A stretch of DNA of 64,000 nt from Bacteriovoracaceae bacterium. GTDB taxonomy: Bacteria; Bdellovibrionota; Bacteriovoracia; Bacteriovoracales; Bacteriovoracaceae. How positions within the stretch are numbered: the stretch's first letter is position 1; each line of letters begins with the position of its first letter. Location of the stretch: assembly GCA_018649885.1 (NCBI GenBank), contig JABIHA010000085.1, positions 129,978 to 193,977 of the forward strand, written 5' to 3'. The notes under the pieces are model-generated. The model ran no database searches and was not told where the DNA came from. It saw nothing but the letters and a program-made list of their open reading frames with translations. Shown here one piece after another: positions 28,619-37,425 of the stretch. The position numbers and the translations under genes were made by a program.

Positions 28619-30169
28619 ATGAATAGATTTATCCAAAGCATCACTCAAAAGCGTCAGCTAAATCTCTCTCCTTATATAGAGTGGACCACATTCTCTTATT
28701 TATTTTGTCCTTTTATCATCTTTTTTTTCGGATATTTTAAAACCTGGATTTTTCTATGTTGGCTGATTCTCTTAGGGCTTTTGGTCTATAAGAATAAAGA
28801 CAAACTTTGGGTCAAGCGTAGTGATTACTCTACCCAGTATAGCTACTTAAATTTAGCACTTCTTCTGATGGGAGTTTGCTTATGGGTTTATTACTCAGGG
28901 ATTGGTTGGTTTAGTTTTACTAATGGGGATTATGTCAAACACAACGCTATACTTTACGATTTAGTGAGTAAGGAGTGGCCTGTATATTATCACAACGGGC
29001 CTGAAGGCGGAGGCAAGGGCTTCTACCTTCATTACTATTTTGGCTATTATCTAATTCCAACGGTCGTTGGAAAATGGCTGGGTTTTTTAGCAGGACTTAG
29101 GTTCACCTATTTCTGGGCAATTTTGGGAATTCTTTTAGGTTTATATTGGAGCTTTAAATTAATAGGAAAGATCAGGCCCATAGTATTTGTGGTATTTGTC
29201 TTTTTTAGTGGTTGGGATATTGTGGGGCATCTACTTATGAACGGTAAGATTCCAAGCCTTGGAACCCATATGGAGTGGTGGTCTGGATCTTGGCAGTTCT
29301 CAGGAAATTCGACATTACTATACTGGGTTCCACAGCATGTAATCCCCGCATGGATTTTGACTCCTATAATTATGGATAAAATTCTACAAAGGCGAGGTGA
29401 GTCCACTGCTCTTTGTTGGTATTGTTTAACAAGCTTTTGGTCTCCTTTTGTTATGTTTGGGTTACTTCCTTTCATTTTTATTTGGTTTATTCGAACAAAT
29501 ATTAAAAAGTGGTTCTCGATCCAAAATATATTCTTTGCAGGATTCATCTTTACTGTTTTTGGACTTTACTATTTTTCTGGAAGCTTAAATCACCGTAGTG
29601 GATTTATTTGGAGTACACAAAATTTTGATCAACATATTACAAAGCTTCTGTGGTTCTATCTGCTTGAGTTTATCAACTTTTGGATTTTTGCTCTTCCACA
29701 TTTTTGGTATGGAAAAAAAGAGCACAAGATATTAACAGTATCCGTGGCGATCTTGCTGGTAATCATTCCACTGTATGTTTTTGGTATGTACAATGATTGG
29801 GCCATGAGAGTCTCAATCCCTTCTCTTTTTGCTCTTCAACTTTTAATCATGATCCAGTTCTTTCAGTACCAGTACAAAGGAAAGAAAATTGCTCTTGGTT
29901 TTTTTGCTCTTTTCTGGGCAATTGGATCGATCACTTGTCTGTCAGAAATTACCAGGTCAGTAAAAAACCCCACGGCGCGAATTCCAAAGCGTGGGATCAA
30001 TCAAATGAGGCAGTATCAAACGAGTGCTCAGTATATGGGAATACCCATTTCCCCATTTTTTAAGTATTTAACGAGAAAACCCTCAAAGGGCTATAAACTA
30101 AACCCAAGTGTCTACAAACATCTTAGACTGAAACACACCCCCATATGGTCTGAGTATTTCGACAAATAA
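28619..30169 (+). CDS. Integral membrane protein, possible GT-C glycosyltransferase
   Basis: The 516-residue product has about 10-11 membrane helices. A periplasmic loop near residue 100 contains SFTNGDYVKHNAILYDLV, then WPVYYHNGPEGGGKGFYLHY; an acidic residue (Asp) followed by a loop between the first helices is the layout of GT-C transferases, and the WVPQHVIPAW loop is conserved-looking. I do not recognise a named family. It starts 7 bases after the GT2 stop and has no clear ribosome site, so it is probably translated by coupling. Role in the glycan pathway of the neighbouring genes is inferred from position only. Confidence 0.7.
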   Translation: MNRFIQSITQKRQLNLSPYIEWTTFSYLFCPFIIFFFGYFKTWIFLCWLILLGLLVYKNKDKLWVKRSDYSTQYSYLNLALLLMGVCLWVYYSGIGWFSFTNGDYVKHNAILYDLVSKEWPVYYHNGPEGGGKGFYLHYYFGYYLIPTVVGKWLGFLAGLRFTYFWAILGILLGLYWSFKLIGKIRPIVFVVFVFFSGWDIVGHLLMNGKIPSLGTHMEWWSGSWQFSGNSTLLYWVPQHVIPAWILTPIIMDKILQRRGESTALCWYCLTSFWSPFVMFGLLPFIFIWFIRTNIKKWFSIQNIFFAGFIFTVFGLYYFSGSLNHRSGFIWSTQNFDQHITKLLWFYLLEFINFWIFALPHFWYGKKEHKILTVSVAILLVIIPLYVFGMYNDWAMRVSIPSLFALQLLIMIQFFQYQYKGKKIALGFFALFWAIGSITCLSEITRSVKNPTARIPKRGINQMRQYQTSAQYMGIPISPFFKYLTRKPSKGYKLNPSVYKHLRLKHTPIWSEYFDK

Positions 30170-30220
30170 GTATTTTAATTTTGCATAAGATAATTATTGT
30201 TCAATATTGGATTGGTAAAA

Positions 30221-31330
30221 ATGATTAGACCATTATATCTCCTATACTTTCTTTATATTTCATTTCTAATTACAGGCAAAACTATTGTTCATGGACCCGA
30301 TGGGATTTTAGAGTGGATTGATATTCCTCTAAGTTACTTGGCCCTCTTTGGCCTTTATTTACATGTATTTAAAATTAGAAGTAAGAAAATTGCTTTTTGG
30401 AAGTTTTACTCTCTGACTTTTCCAATTTGGGATATAGGAATTAATACCTATTTTCATTTCCAAAAATATGGCAGTATCTCATTAAATAAATATATTTATG
30501 GGCTTACGACTGCATTTCCTCTCTATGTTGGAGTGGTGCTTTATAGCTTTTCCACTCGAAAAGTATCTATGCCATTGAAAGAAGAAAGTTCTTTGAAAAA
30601 GAAAACTGCTACCAAACAAAGAGGTATGAAAAAAAATGAATCCATTTTTATCTCAACACTCGTTCTCTGTGGAGTCTGTCTCTTTTTCTATGCACAGTTT
30701 TCAAAAAAAGCTAGAGCTAACTTGAATGATCTTACTGTGGGAGTCTTTAAACCTGTTATTTATCTGTATCCTCAGCAAGAAACAAAAATTAGAGCGAAAT
30801 TGGACTTTGATGGACAATTTCATTTTACATGGCCTCCTTACCATGAAGGTTGGGAGGTTGTCGCAGATCCTAATGGTAAAATTCAAACAATGGATGGAAA
30901 CGAGTATAGCTATCTTTTTTGGGATGGACTATTCAATCTGCCTGATATGTGGAAAGAAGATGGCACCGTAGTTGAAGGCAATAAGCTAGACGTCTATCTA
31001 AGAAAAACTATGATCAACATGGGACTAAAACCTACCGAGTATAATGAGCTCATTGTTTTTTGGACGCCAATACTAAAAAAATCACCTTATGTACAAGTAA
31101 CTATTCTAACTGATGAATACGAAAAAATGGTTCCTCTCCACATTGAGCCCAAGCCAGACAATATTCTTAGACTCTATATCCTTTTTAGAAAACTGGATGA
31201 AAGAATTGAAGTTAAAGCTCAAAAACTACCAACTTTAATACGTGAAGGGTTCACTGTAGTCGAATGGGGGGGATCAATAATTAAGGATGATAGGCCTGGT
31301 GGTATCTTTCAGTTGATCCATCAATATTAG
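30221..31330 (+). CDS. Membrane protein with KPVIYLYP domain, unknown function
   Basis: The N-terminal 110 residues have three hydrophobic segments, a linker rich in Lys follows, then a fourth helix (IFISTLVLCGVCLFFYAQF). The 200-residue extracytoplasmic domain begins with FKPVIYLYPQQETKIRAKL and includes PYHEGWEVVADPNG, YSYLFWDGL and a C-terminal FTVVEWGG. The same order of motifs occurs in a widespread, uncharacterised family of bacterial surface proteins; I know no function for it. The ATG at 30221 is preferred over the in-frame TTG at 30197, but neither has a strong ribosome site. It ends the Agl23/GT2 cluster. Confidence 0.7.
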   Translation: MIRPLYLLYFLYISFLITGKTIVHGPDGILEWIDIPLSYLALFGLYLHVFKIRSKKIAFWKFYSLTFPIWDIGINTYFHFQKYGSISLNKYIYGLTTAFPLYVGVVLYSFSTRKVSMPLKEESSLKKKTATKQRGMKKNESIFISTLVLCGVCLFFYAQFSKKARANLNDLTVGVFKPVIYLYPQQETKIRAKLDFDGQFHFTWPPYHEGWEVVADPNGKIQTMDGNEYSYLFWDGLFNLPDMWKEDGTVVEGNKLDVYLRKTMINMGLKPTEYNELIVFWTPILKKSPYVQVTILTDEYEKMVPLHIEPKPDNILRLYILFRKLDERIEVKAQKLPTLIREGFTVVEWGGSIIKDDRPGGIFQLIHQY

Positions 31331-31485
31331 AGCTCACTTGAGCTTCTTTGTTAAACAACCGTTACCAGTGTCAAAACCTTTTGGCCCCACCTAAAATAAT
31401 TTTTATTTATTGCCGTTGAGAAATCAATTCTTTGCTAGTGGTCCCCAATTTGTATTAATAGATGTAGCTCTATGGAGGTAGGTCA

Positions 31486-33984
31486 ATGGTAAAAAGGCTA
31501 TTTTTCGTTCAATTACTAGTATTGGTATTTAGTGGGTGCAATAGTGGAGGTGACGGCGGTGGTGGTGACACATCCTCTCCCGGAACTCCTCCCATAACGA
31601 GTGCTCCTCCACCTTCAACTGGCAATCAGCAGCCGCTATCACCAGAGGAAAAAGTGAATGGTGCCTTAGATGCTTTGACCGCTGATGATATTTTAAATTT
31701 AAATACAGATTTAAATTCTATTACCAGTGACTTAGTTCTACCTGATTATTTAAATGAAGATGTGAATTTAACATGGAAAATTGACTCTGCTTTTATTTCT
31801 GAGCTTGGAGTGATCACCCGTCCAGACTACACAGAGGGGGATCAAACCGTAGATATTATTGCGACACTTTCAATTGAAGATCAAATAAAAGAAAAAATAT
31901 TCACTCTTAAAATTAAGGCCCTGCCTATACCGGATGAGGTGGTTTTACAAAGTGAGTACGATAAACTAACTGCAGGGTTGATTGTCTTGCAAAATAGCTC
32001 ACTATACGAAGTTACCAGTGATCTCAATCTTGTGAGTACTCTCGGAAGTGGAGTACAGGTGAGCTGGACAGAAAGTAGTAATTACATAACTAGTAGTGGG
32101 TCTGTCCAGCGTCCAAACTATATTACTGGCAATGAGGAGTTAACTCTAAAGGCCACTTTAAAGTTAAACGAATTATTGCTTGAAAAGGAATTCACTGTAG
32201 TGATACTCGCAGATGAACTTGGTGATATTGAAGCCGTTAGGCTCGCCTCTGATTTGATCACTGAAGAAAGTATCTTACTATCAAATAGTTCACTCAAAAA
32301 TATCACCTCTAAACTAAAGCTTCCGAGTCTTGGAAGCTTTGGCACTACCATCTACTGGAATTCAACAGTACCCTATAATTTAATTGACACAGACAGTGGT
32401 GAAATTGCAGAAAACCTAAGGTTTCCTCGGGTGGGAAAATTGACTGCCAATATATATAAAGGATCATCTTGGAGCTATAAGCAATTTATTGTGACTGTTA
32501 CTTTCACTAACCCTGCTCAGGCCAGAGCTTACGGTGTATTAAAGTCAATTGGTATCGCAGATATTATAGGAGCTAATTTATCTCGCTACAATATTTCCTC
32601 ATCATTTGAGCTCACTGAAGTTCGTGTCAAATTTCCTGATTGCGATATTTATTTGACTACAAGCTATGGTACATTAAATCGCGATGGCAAACGCCAAGGA
32701 AATCTCAGTTACTATGACTATACTGAGTATCCTAAAATTAGAGTTGGTTGTGGAGGGCCTGCGGACTTACAGCAAGGCCTTGGCAGAATTACCTATGCAT
32801 CCGCTAGTGAAGGACAGATAAAAGATACAGATCTCGATGGACTCTCTGATCGTGAGGAAAGAGAAGTTTATTTTACTAATCCTTCTGTCTCCGATAGTGA
32901 TGGTGATGGTTTTAGTGATAGTGAAGAAGTTCTCCCTACTGGGAAAAATGGGGTATCTCTAGTGGATTTAGGCGCCAATCCCAATGTACGAGATATTTTT
33001 ATCGAAATTGATTATATGGCCAGTCCCAAAGGCCTAGAAAATTCTGAAACTGACACAACAAAGTCTTTTAAAGGGCTTCAAATCTTTGAGGAATCACTAA
33101 GAAAAGTTCAATTGGCGTTTGCTGCTTACGATCCCGAAATTAATGGAGGAAAAAAAACACCATTTAAAATTCATTTTGATATAGGCGATCTCTTTGACAA
33201 ATCAAGTGGTCTAAACCCCGAAAAATTTGATCTTGGGGGAGGACAGGAGATTCCTTTTCAGTCAAAACTTCGTATTGCATACCCAGGAAGCTCACTTTCT
33301 CACAATGATCTTAAACAACTTTATTTTGATCCTAGCAGACAGGGGATTTTTCACTACTTGATTTGGGGATACGAGTTTGAGGAGCACTATAACCCTAAAA
33401 CAGGGTATAGAGTCACCTCTGGTATTCACGGATTGGCCGAAATCCCAGGCAATGATTTTGCCATTTGCATTGGTTGGGTCTCTGTAGGTAATAGCGTGTA
33501 TTCTCACAATATGCAGGCAATGGAAATTATGCACGAACTAGGTCATAACCTAGGTCTCAGTCACGACGGAAGTAGAAAAGAGTATTGGGGGAGAAAGCCA
33601 AACTATCCATCCATTATGAGCTATCAATATACTTATTACGATTCAGATATTGAGGGAAACGGTTGGCGCTATTATTCATCTAGTTCGCCTTATAGGAAAA
33701 AGCTTGTTGAGATTGGCAAGGGGTCACCGATGAACCTCCATTCTCCTGATTATCTACCGTACTACTCTTATGGTCTGAATATTGGTCTCGATGAAGATAA
33801 TATGAGTGAGAAAATGGGTTGGAGTGGGATATTCATCGATTATAATAAAAATGGTGTTATTGACGATGCTAAGTTTCAAAAAGACTTCAACTCTGATGGG
33901 AATAAATGGTCAGATCACGTGGACTTCAATGACTGGGCCAATCTCAAACTCGATTTTGGTGGTCATCCCTATTACAATGACTGA
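31486..33984 (+). CDS. Lipoprotein metalloprotease with Ig-like and TSP3-type repeats
   Basis: GGAGGTAGG precedes the ATG. The signal MVKRLFFVQLLVLVFSGC ends in a lipobox (Cys18). A Gly/Ser/Pro linker follows, then three repeats of about 85 residues (around 55-140, 150-235, 255-345), each with a TSDL-V/L-W-SG-I/V-RP pattern like the atrophied bacterial Ig (aBig) family. Near residue 450 are Ca-binding TSP3-type repeats DTDLDGLSDREE and DSDGDGFSDSEE. The C-terminal third has MEIMHELGHNLGLSHDG, the metzincin zinc motif HExxHxxGxxH, followed by NYPSIMSYQY, the metzincin Met-turn. This is a surface-anchored protease of 832 residues; substrate unknown. Confidence 0.85.
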   Translation: MVKRLFFVQLLVLVFSGCNSGGDGGGGDTSSPGTPPITSAPPPSTGNQQPLSPEEKVNGALDALTADDILNLNTDLNSITSDLVLPDYLNEDVNLTWKIDSAFISELGVITRPDYTEGDQTVDIIATLSIEDQIKEKIFTLKIKALPIPDEVVLQSEYDKLTAGLIVLQNSSLYEVTSDLNLVSTLGSGVQVSWTESSNYITSSGSVQRPNYITGNEELTLKATLKLNELLLEKEFTVVILADELGDIEAVRLASDLITEESILLSNSSLKNITSKLKLPSLGSFGTTIYWNSTVPYNLIDTDSGEIAENLRFPRVGKLTANIYKGSSWSYKQFIVTVTFTNPAQARAYGVLKSIGIADIIGANLSRYNISSSFELTEVRVKFPDCDIYLTTSYGTLNRDGKRQGNLSYYDYTEYPKIRVGCGGPADLQQGLGRITYASASEGQIKDTDLDGLSDREEREVYFTNPSVSDSDGDGFSDSEEVLPTGKNGVSLVDLGANPNVRDIFIEIDYMASPKGLENSETDTTKSFKGLQIFEESLRKVQLAFAAYDPEINGGKKTPFKIHFDIGDLFDKSSGLNPEKFDLGGGQEIPFQSKLRIAYPGSSLSHNDLKQLYFDPSRQGIFHYLIWGYEFEEHYNPKTGYRVTSGIHGLAEIPGNDFAICIGWVSVGNSVYSHNMQAMEIMHELGHNLGLSHDGSRKEYWGRKPNYPSIMSYQYTYYDSDIEGNGWRYYSSSSPYRKKLVEIGKGSPMNLHSPDYLPYYSYGLNIGLDEDNMSEKMGWSGIFIDYNKNGVIDDAKFQKDFNSDGNKWSDHVDFNDWANLKLDFGGHPYYND

Positions 33985-34660
33985 GCTTTGGTATCCACTC
34001 AGGAAGTGAGTGGATCAATTTTGGAATGATGTCTTTGGCCCCCGTGTGATAGTCATCTGTATTTTTTTGATAGGACTGTGGTTTTTCTAAACTAACTGTA
34101 TCACTAACACCTCTAATAATGAGACATTTCACATTGTTTTTTTGGCAGACTCTTGCAATGGAGCCTGACTCCCAGTCTACAACTTTAGCACCGTACTTGG
34201 ATTTGAGGTGGGGTATATCGCTCTGATCTAAATCTCTATCCGCAGATAGCATCGTCTCTCTTGTGACTGGAAGTGGGCATGTCTCAAGCCAGCATAAATC
34301 AATATCAGTTGAATACTCTCTTATGAACTGATCGGGATCGGACATTTTTTCATACATGTCATAGATAATGGTTTTTTCCACTAAAATGAGATCCCCTCTA
34401 CTGACTTCTCCGGCAATTCCACCACATGTGCCTAGATTGAAAACTATGCTTGGGCCCCATTTTGAAATTAAATATTGAGCCGAGGCAGCTGCATCCACTT
34501 TTCCACAGCCCCCGCGTAGAAAAACAAGGTCACCATGATAAAAATATTCACCATAAGGACACAAGCCAATCTTTTCTGGGGAGAGCGTTGACTTTGCTGC
34601 CCTCCATTCAGAATTTGCAGAAATAATAACACCAACTTGAATTTTCTTATTTTCATTCAT
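33944..34660 (-). CDS. Phosphorylase-superfamily nucleosidase
   Basis: The 238-residue protein has the purine-nucleoside phosphorylase/MTA-SAH nucleosidase fold: GVIISANSEWRAAK at the N-terminus, FNLGTCGGIAGEVSRGDLIL in the middle, VVDWESGSIARVC with the nucleoside-binding Glu, and IIRGVSDTVS with the catalytic Asp. Members cleave the N-glycosidic bond of adenosylhomocysteine, methylthioadenosine or similar. Its last 41 bases overlap the end of the metalloprotease gene on the other strand. A short hairpin separates it from dppA. The exact nucleoside cannot be told from sequence alone. Confidence 0.84.
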   Translation of the reverse strand: MNENKKIQVGVIISANSEWRAAKSTLSPEKIGLCPYGEYFYHGDLVFLRGGCGKVDAAASAQYLISKWGPSIVFNLGTCGGIAGEVSRGDLILVEKTIIYDMYEKMSDPDQFIREYSTDIDLCWLETCPLPVTRETMLSADRDLDQSDIPHLKSKYGAKVVDWESGSIARVCQKNNVKCLIIRGVSDTVSLEKPQSYQKNTDDYHTGAKDIIPKLIHSLPEWIPKLSHCNRDDHQNRV

Positions 34661-34670
34661 AGTACAAAAA

Positions 34671-34687
34671 TGAGCACTGAGTGCTCA
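34671..34687 (-). terminator. Inverted repeat / weak terminator after dppA
   Basis: TGAGCACTGAGTGCTCA is a 17-base inverted repeat directly after the dppA stop codon. On the minus strand it forms a 7-bp stem with a 3-base loop followed by TTTTT, 10 bases before the nucleosidase ATG. It could end part of the dppA transcript or be an operator. Confidence 0.5.
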
Positions 34688-36280
34688 TTACTTGAATTCA
34701 ACCCAAGTGAAAATATCGTGTCCTAGTGGGTCCATTTTATATCCACTTAAGTTTTTCGACATTGCTTTAAAAACTTTAGAGTGAGCAATTGTCGCCCAAG
34801 GCGCTTGGGCCTTGAAGATTTCTTGGGCCTTGAGGTAGAGCTTTGTTCTCACTTTGATATCAGTTTCTCTTTGCGCCTGCTCGATTAGATTGTTGAAGTC
34901 ATCATTACACCATCTGGCCACATTTGATCCTGCATCAACTGAAGCACAGCCGAGAAGTACGTGTAGAAAGTTATCGGGATCACCATTATCACCAGTCCAT
35001 CCTAGTTGAATGAGTCCGTGATCTCCTTTCTTGGATTTTGAGAGATAGGTACCCCAATCATAGGTGACAATTTCAGCTTTGATTCCCACTCTTGCAAGGT
35101 CAGCTTGCATCATTTCACCAAGCTTTTTTCCGTTGGGGATGTAGGGTCTTGCTACGGGGAGTACCCAAAGCGTAGTTTCAAAACCTTTGGGGTAACCGGC
35201 TTCTGCGAGCATGTTCTTAGCAAGTTCTGGGTCGTGTTTATATCCAGCGAGGTTTTTATTGTGGCCCCACATCGTTGGAGGCAGAGGAGCTGTTGCCTTC
35301 ATTCCTTGGCCCAAGTAAATGGACTCAATATAGCTTTCTCTGTTGAGAGCGTGATTGATGGCCTGTCTTACTTTTACGGTGGCAAGTGGTCCCTTAGTCA
35401 CATTCATGGCAAGGTAGCCAACATTGAGGCCACTATCTTCTAGTACTTTAATACCATCTAATTTTTTCATGGCCTTTATATCTTGTGGAGCCGGATAGGT
35501 GACGAAGTGGCATTCACCGGTTTTTAGTTTTTGGAATCTAACAGAGGCATCTGGAGTAATTGAAAAAACGAGTTTATCAATTTTAGGTGTTTCACCAAAA
35601 TATTCTTTATTGGCCTTGTATCTTATAAGAGTGTCTTTGGTGTATTTTTCATAAATAAAGGGACCTGTGCCAATTGGCATTTGGTCAATATCTTCCATCT
35701 TTCCAGCAGAGGCCAGTTTGTCAGCATATTCTTTGGATAAAATGCTCATAAAGCCCATGGCCATATTGGCCAGAAAAGGAGCATTAGGTCTTGAGAGCAC
35801 AAGCTTTACTGTATAGTCATCAACTTTTTGAACCGCACTTAATAGTGAGTCCATCTCCATTCCTTTAAAGTAATCATAAGAGCCGCCACTAACCTTGTGG
35901 TAAGGGTGAGTTGGATCTTTTTGTCTGAGGATAGAGAAAATCACATCATCGGCATTAAAATCCCTGGTGGGAGTAAAGTACTTTGTGGTGTGAAATTTGA
36001 TTCCCTTTTTTAAATGAAATACATAGGAGAGTTTGTCTTCTGAGACATCCCACGAGCTTGCGAGCCCTGGAGTAAGAGACGTTTTTCCGTACTCAAATTC
36101 TATCAGCCTGTTATAAACAGGTTTTGTCACAGCATTGGAGGTTGTGCCATCAGTTATAATTTGGGGATTAAAGGCAGTGGGGCTTCCCTCAGAACAATAA
36201 ACTAGAAGTTTACCATCTCCTTTATTTGCTTTTTTAGAACATCCTAAAATTACGAGTAAACAAAGCAGTAAAATACGCAT
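34688..36280 (-). CDS. dppA: Dipeptide-binding lipoprotein DppA
   Basis: The signal MRILLLCLLVILGC ends in a lipobox (Cys14), so unlike E. coli DppA it is membrane-anchored. The mature protein follows E. coli DppA almost end to end: LLVYCSEGSPTAFNPQ, PYHKVSGGSYDYF, FSITPDASVRFQKL, LNVGYLAMNV, PPTMWG and LGWTGDNGDPDNF. It captures dipeptides in the periplasm for the DppBCDF transporter encoded at 21779-25623, 9 kb away on the same strand. AGAGG lies 7 bases before the ATG. The assignment is strong; the separation from its transporter genes is the unusual point. Confidence 0.96.
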   Translation of the reverse strand: MRILLLCLLVILGCSKKANKGDGKLLVYCSEGSPTAFNPQIITDGTTSNAVTKPVYNRLIEFEYGKTSLTPGLASSWDVSEDKLSYVFHLKKGIKFHTTKYFTPTRDFNADDVIFSILRQKDPTHPYHKVSGGSYDYFKGMEMDSLLSAVQKVDDYTVKLVLSRPNAPFLANMAMGFMSILSKEYADKLASAGKMEDIDQMPIGTGPFIYEKYTKDTLIRYKANKEYFGETPKIDKLVFSITPDASVRFQKLKTGECHFVTYPAPQDIKAMKKLDGIKVLEDSGLNVGYLAMNVTKGPLATVKVRQAINHALNRESYIESIYLGQGMKATAPLPPTMWGHNKNLAGYKHDPELAKNMLAEAGYPKGFETTLWVLPVARPYIPNGKKLGEMMQADLARVGIKAEIVTYDWGTYLSKSKKGDHGLIQLGWTGDNGDPDNFLHVLLGCASVDAGSNVARWCNDDFNNLIEQAQRETDIKVRTKLYLKAQEIFKAQAPWATIAHSKVFKAMSKNLSGYKMDPLGHDIFTWVEFK

Positions 36281-36384
36281 AGAAAAACCTCTTTTATACT
36301 AGGTGATAAAAACACATCATATTGGTTTAAACTTAGTTGTTTGACAATCGCGGTGCTGTGGAACGTTCCTGAAGCTGATGTGCG

Positions 36385-37095
36385 TTACAAGTCTTCTCGC
36401 AGTATTATTGGCAGCTGCCTTTTGAAAAAAATTCCACTGGGGCCGGGGGAGTACTGAAGCGCGAATAACTCAACGCCTGCACGCTTTGCTTTCAAGACTT
36501 CATGAGAGTATTCGGGGTCAATATCGTAGGCGGGTGTAAAGCTGTCCACATCCTCTCTTTGGATAATATAAATCATGCATGCTCTTCCACCACTTTGCAC
36601 AATTCCTTGCAATTCATGCAAGTGCTTGAGAGCGCGGGTGGATACAGAGTCTGGAAAGGAGGCGACGTTTTCTCCTTGAACCTTCATGGAAACATTTTTG
36701 ACTTCGATGTAACACTTTTTTTCACCATAGCGGGCCATGAGGTCTATTCTGCTTTTTCCGATTTTAACTTCTCTTTTTAATTCGTCGTGACCTCGGAGTT
36801 CCTCTATTAGACCCTCTTCAACTGCGTTGTAGGCGAGTTTGTTTGGTACTGAAGTGTTGACTCCAATCCAATTTTCGCCATTATGTGTAAGCTCAAGGGT
36901 GTAGGCGAGTTTTCTTTTTGGATTATCAGATTTAGACAGCATTACACTCCAACCTGGGGCAATGGCGGTCTTCATAGAGCCCGTGTTTGCGGTGTGTGCA
37001 GTTACAAGGCTTCCATCATCTAGCTCTACGTCGGTCAAAAAGCGTTTGTAGCGCTTTATTAGTTTTCCACTTATTAATTCATTTTCAAATTTCAT
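36385..37095 (-). CDS. sfsA: DNA/RNA nuclease-like protein SfsA
   Basis: The 236-residue product matches SfsA: an N-terminal OB-fold with LVTAHTANTGSMKTAIAPG, and a restriction-enzyme-like domain with RIDLMARYGEKKCYIEVKNVSM, where the spaced Asp, Glu and Lys form a PD-(D/E)xK nuclease site. E. coli SfsA was first named for sugar fermentation stimulation and is also reported to bind DNA; its cellular role is unclear. The open frame continues 28 codons upstream, but that part crosses a perfect terminator hairpin, and the family length of about 235 residues fits the ATG at 37095. No strong ribosome site is visible. Confidence 0.92.
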   Translation of the reverse strand: MKFENELISGKLIKRYKRFLTDVELDDGSLVTAHTANTGSMKTAIAPGWSVMLSKSDNPKRKLAYTLELTHNGENWIGVNTSVPNKLAYNAVEEGLIEELRGHDELKREVKIGKSRIDLMARYGEKKCYIEVKNVSMKVQGENVASFPDSVSTRALKHLHELQGIVQSGGRACMIYIIQREDVDSFTPAYDIDPEYSHEVLKAKRAGVELFALQYSPGPSGIFFKRQLPIILREDL

Positions 37096-37147
37096 GTTGG
37101 TGATCATAGAGACTGGGGAAAAAGATGTAAACGGCTTCATTTGCGGC

Positions 37148-37183
37148 AAAAAAAAAGATGCCCAGCAAAAACTGGGCATCTTT
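37148..37183 (-). terminator. Strong hairpin terminator upstream of sfsA
   Basis: A perfect 12-bp stem (AAAGATGCCCAG with CTGGGCATCTTT) with a 6-base loop is followed on the minus strand by nine T residues. It lies 53 bases before the sfsA ATG, so it either ends a small RNA or acts as an attenuator of sfsA. Confidence 0.9.
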
Positions 37184-37345
37184 AGGTGGAAATAAACATA
37201 AGGACGATAGAAAATATTCTCTTCTCTCCTTCATCCTAAAAGGTAACGCCTACACTATAAGCAGTATCTGTGCCAAAGTTTTGAGCCTAGTTTTAGCTCT
37301 TTAGCTGGGGGCCCTTTGGGAACTAGGATCAGCTAGTTACCACCA
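37148..37345 (-). ncRNA. Candidate structured RNA or sfsA leader
   Basis: On the minus strand, GGTAAC (37336-37341) can pair with GTTACC (37242-37247), enclosing CCTAGTT (37321-37327) with AACTAGG (37286-37292), and CCCAAAG (37314-37320) with CTTTGG (37273-37278). These last two helices interleave, giving an H-type pseudoknot, with a small AGCT/AGCT hairpin (37295-37306) in between. CTAGTT can also pair with an upstream AACTAG, which offers an alternative fold. The unit ends in the terminator at 37148-37183. TTGACA occurs at 37350-37355, but no good -10 follows. It does not match the riboswitch, 6S, SRP, RNase P or tmRNA consensus sequences I know. Confidence 0.5.
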
Positions 37346-37425
37346 GAGGTGTCAAAAAGTCTTTAATTTCAATTGGTTGGAAAGTTTTTTGCCAAAATAT
37401 TGGAAGTGGAAAAAAGTTTTCCACC

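Noticed and set aside
29107..29547. 146-codon minus-strand frame
   Set aside because: It is a shadow of the 516-residue membrane protein, whose helices and context are convincing.
37096..37179. 28-codon upstream extension of sfsA
   Set aside because: It crosses the perfect terminator hairpin and exceeds the family length; ATG 37095 fits SfsA.
37148..37360. Known riboswitch or housekeeping RNA (TPP, cobalamin, c-di-GMP, SAM, 6S, SRP, RNase P, tmRNA)
   Set aside because: None of their consensus core sequences could be found, so no class name was given.
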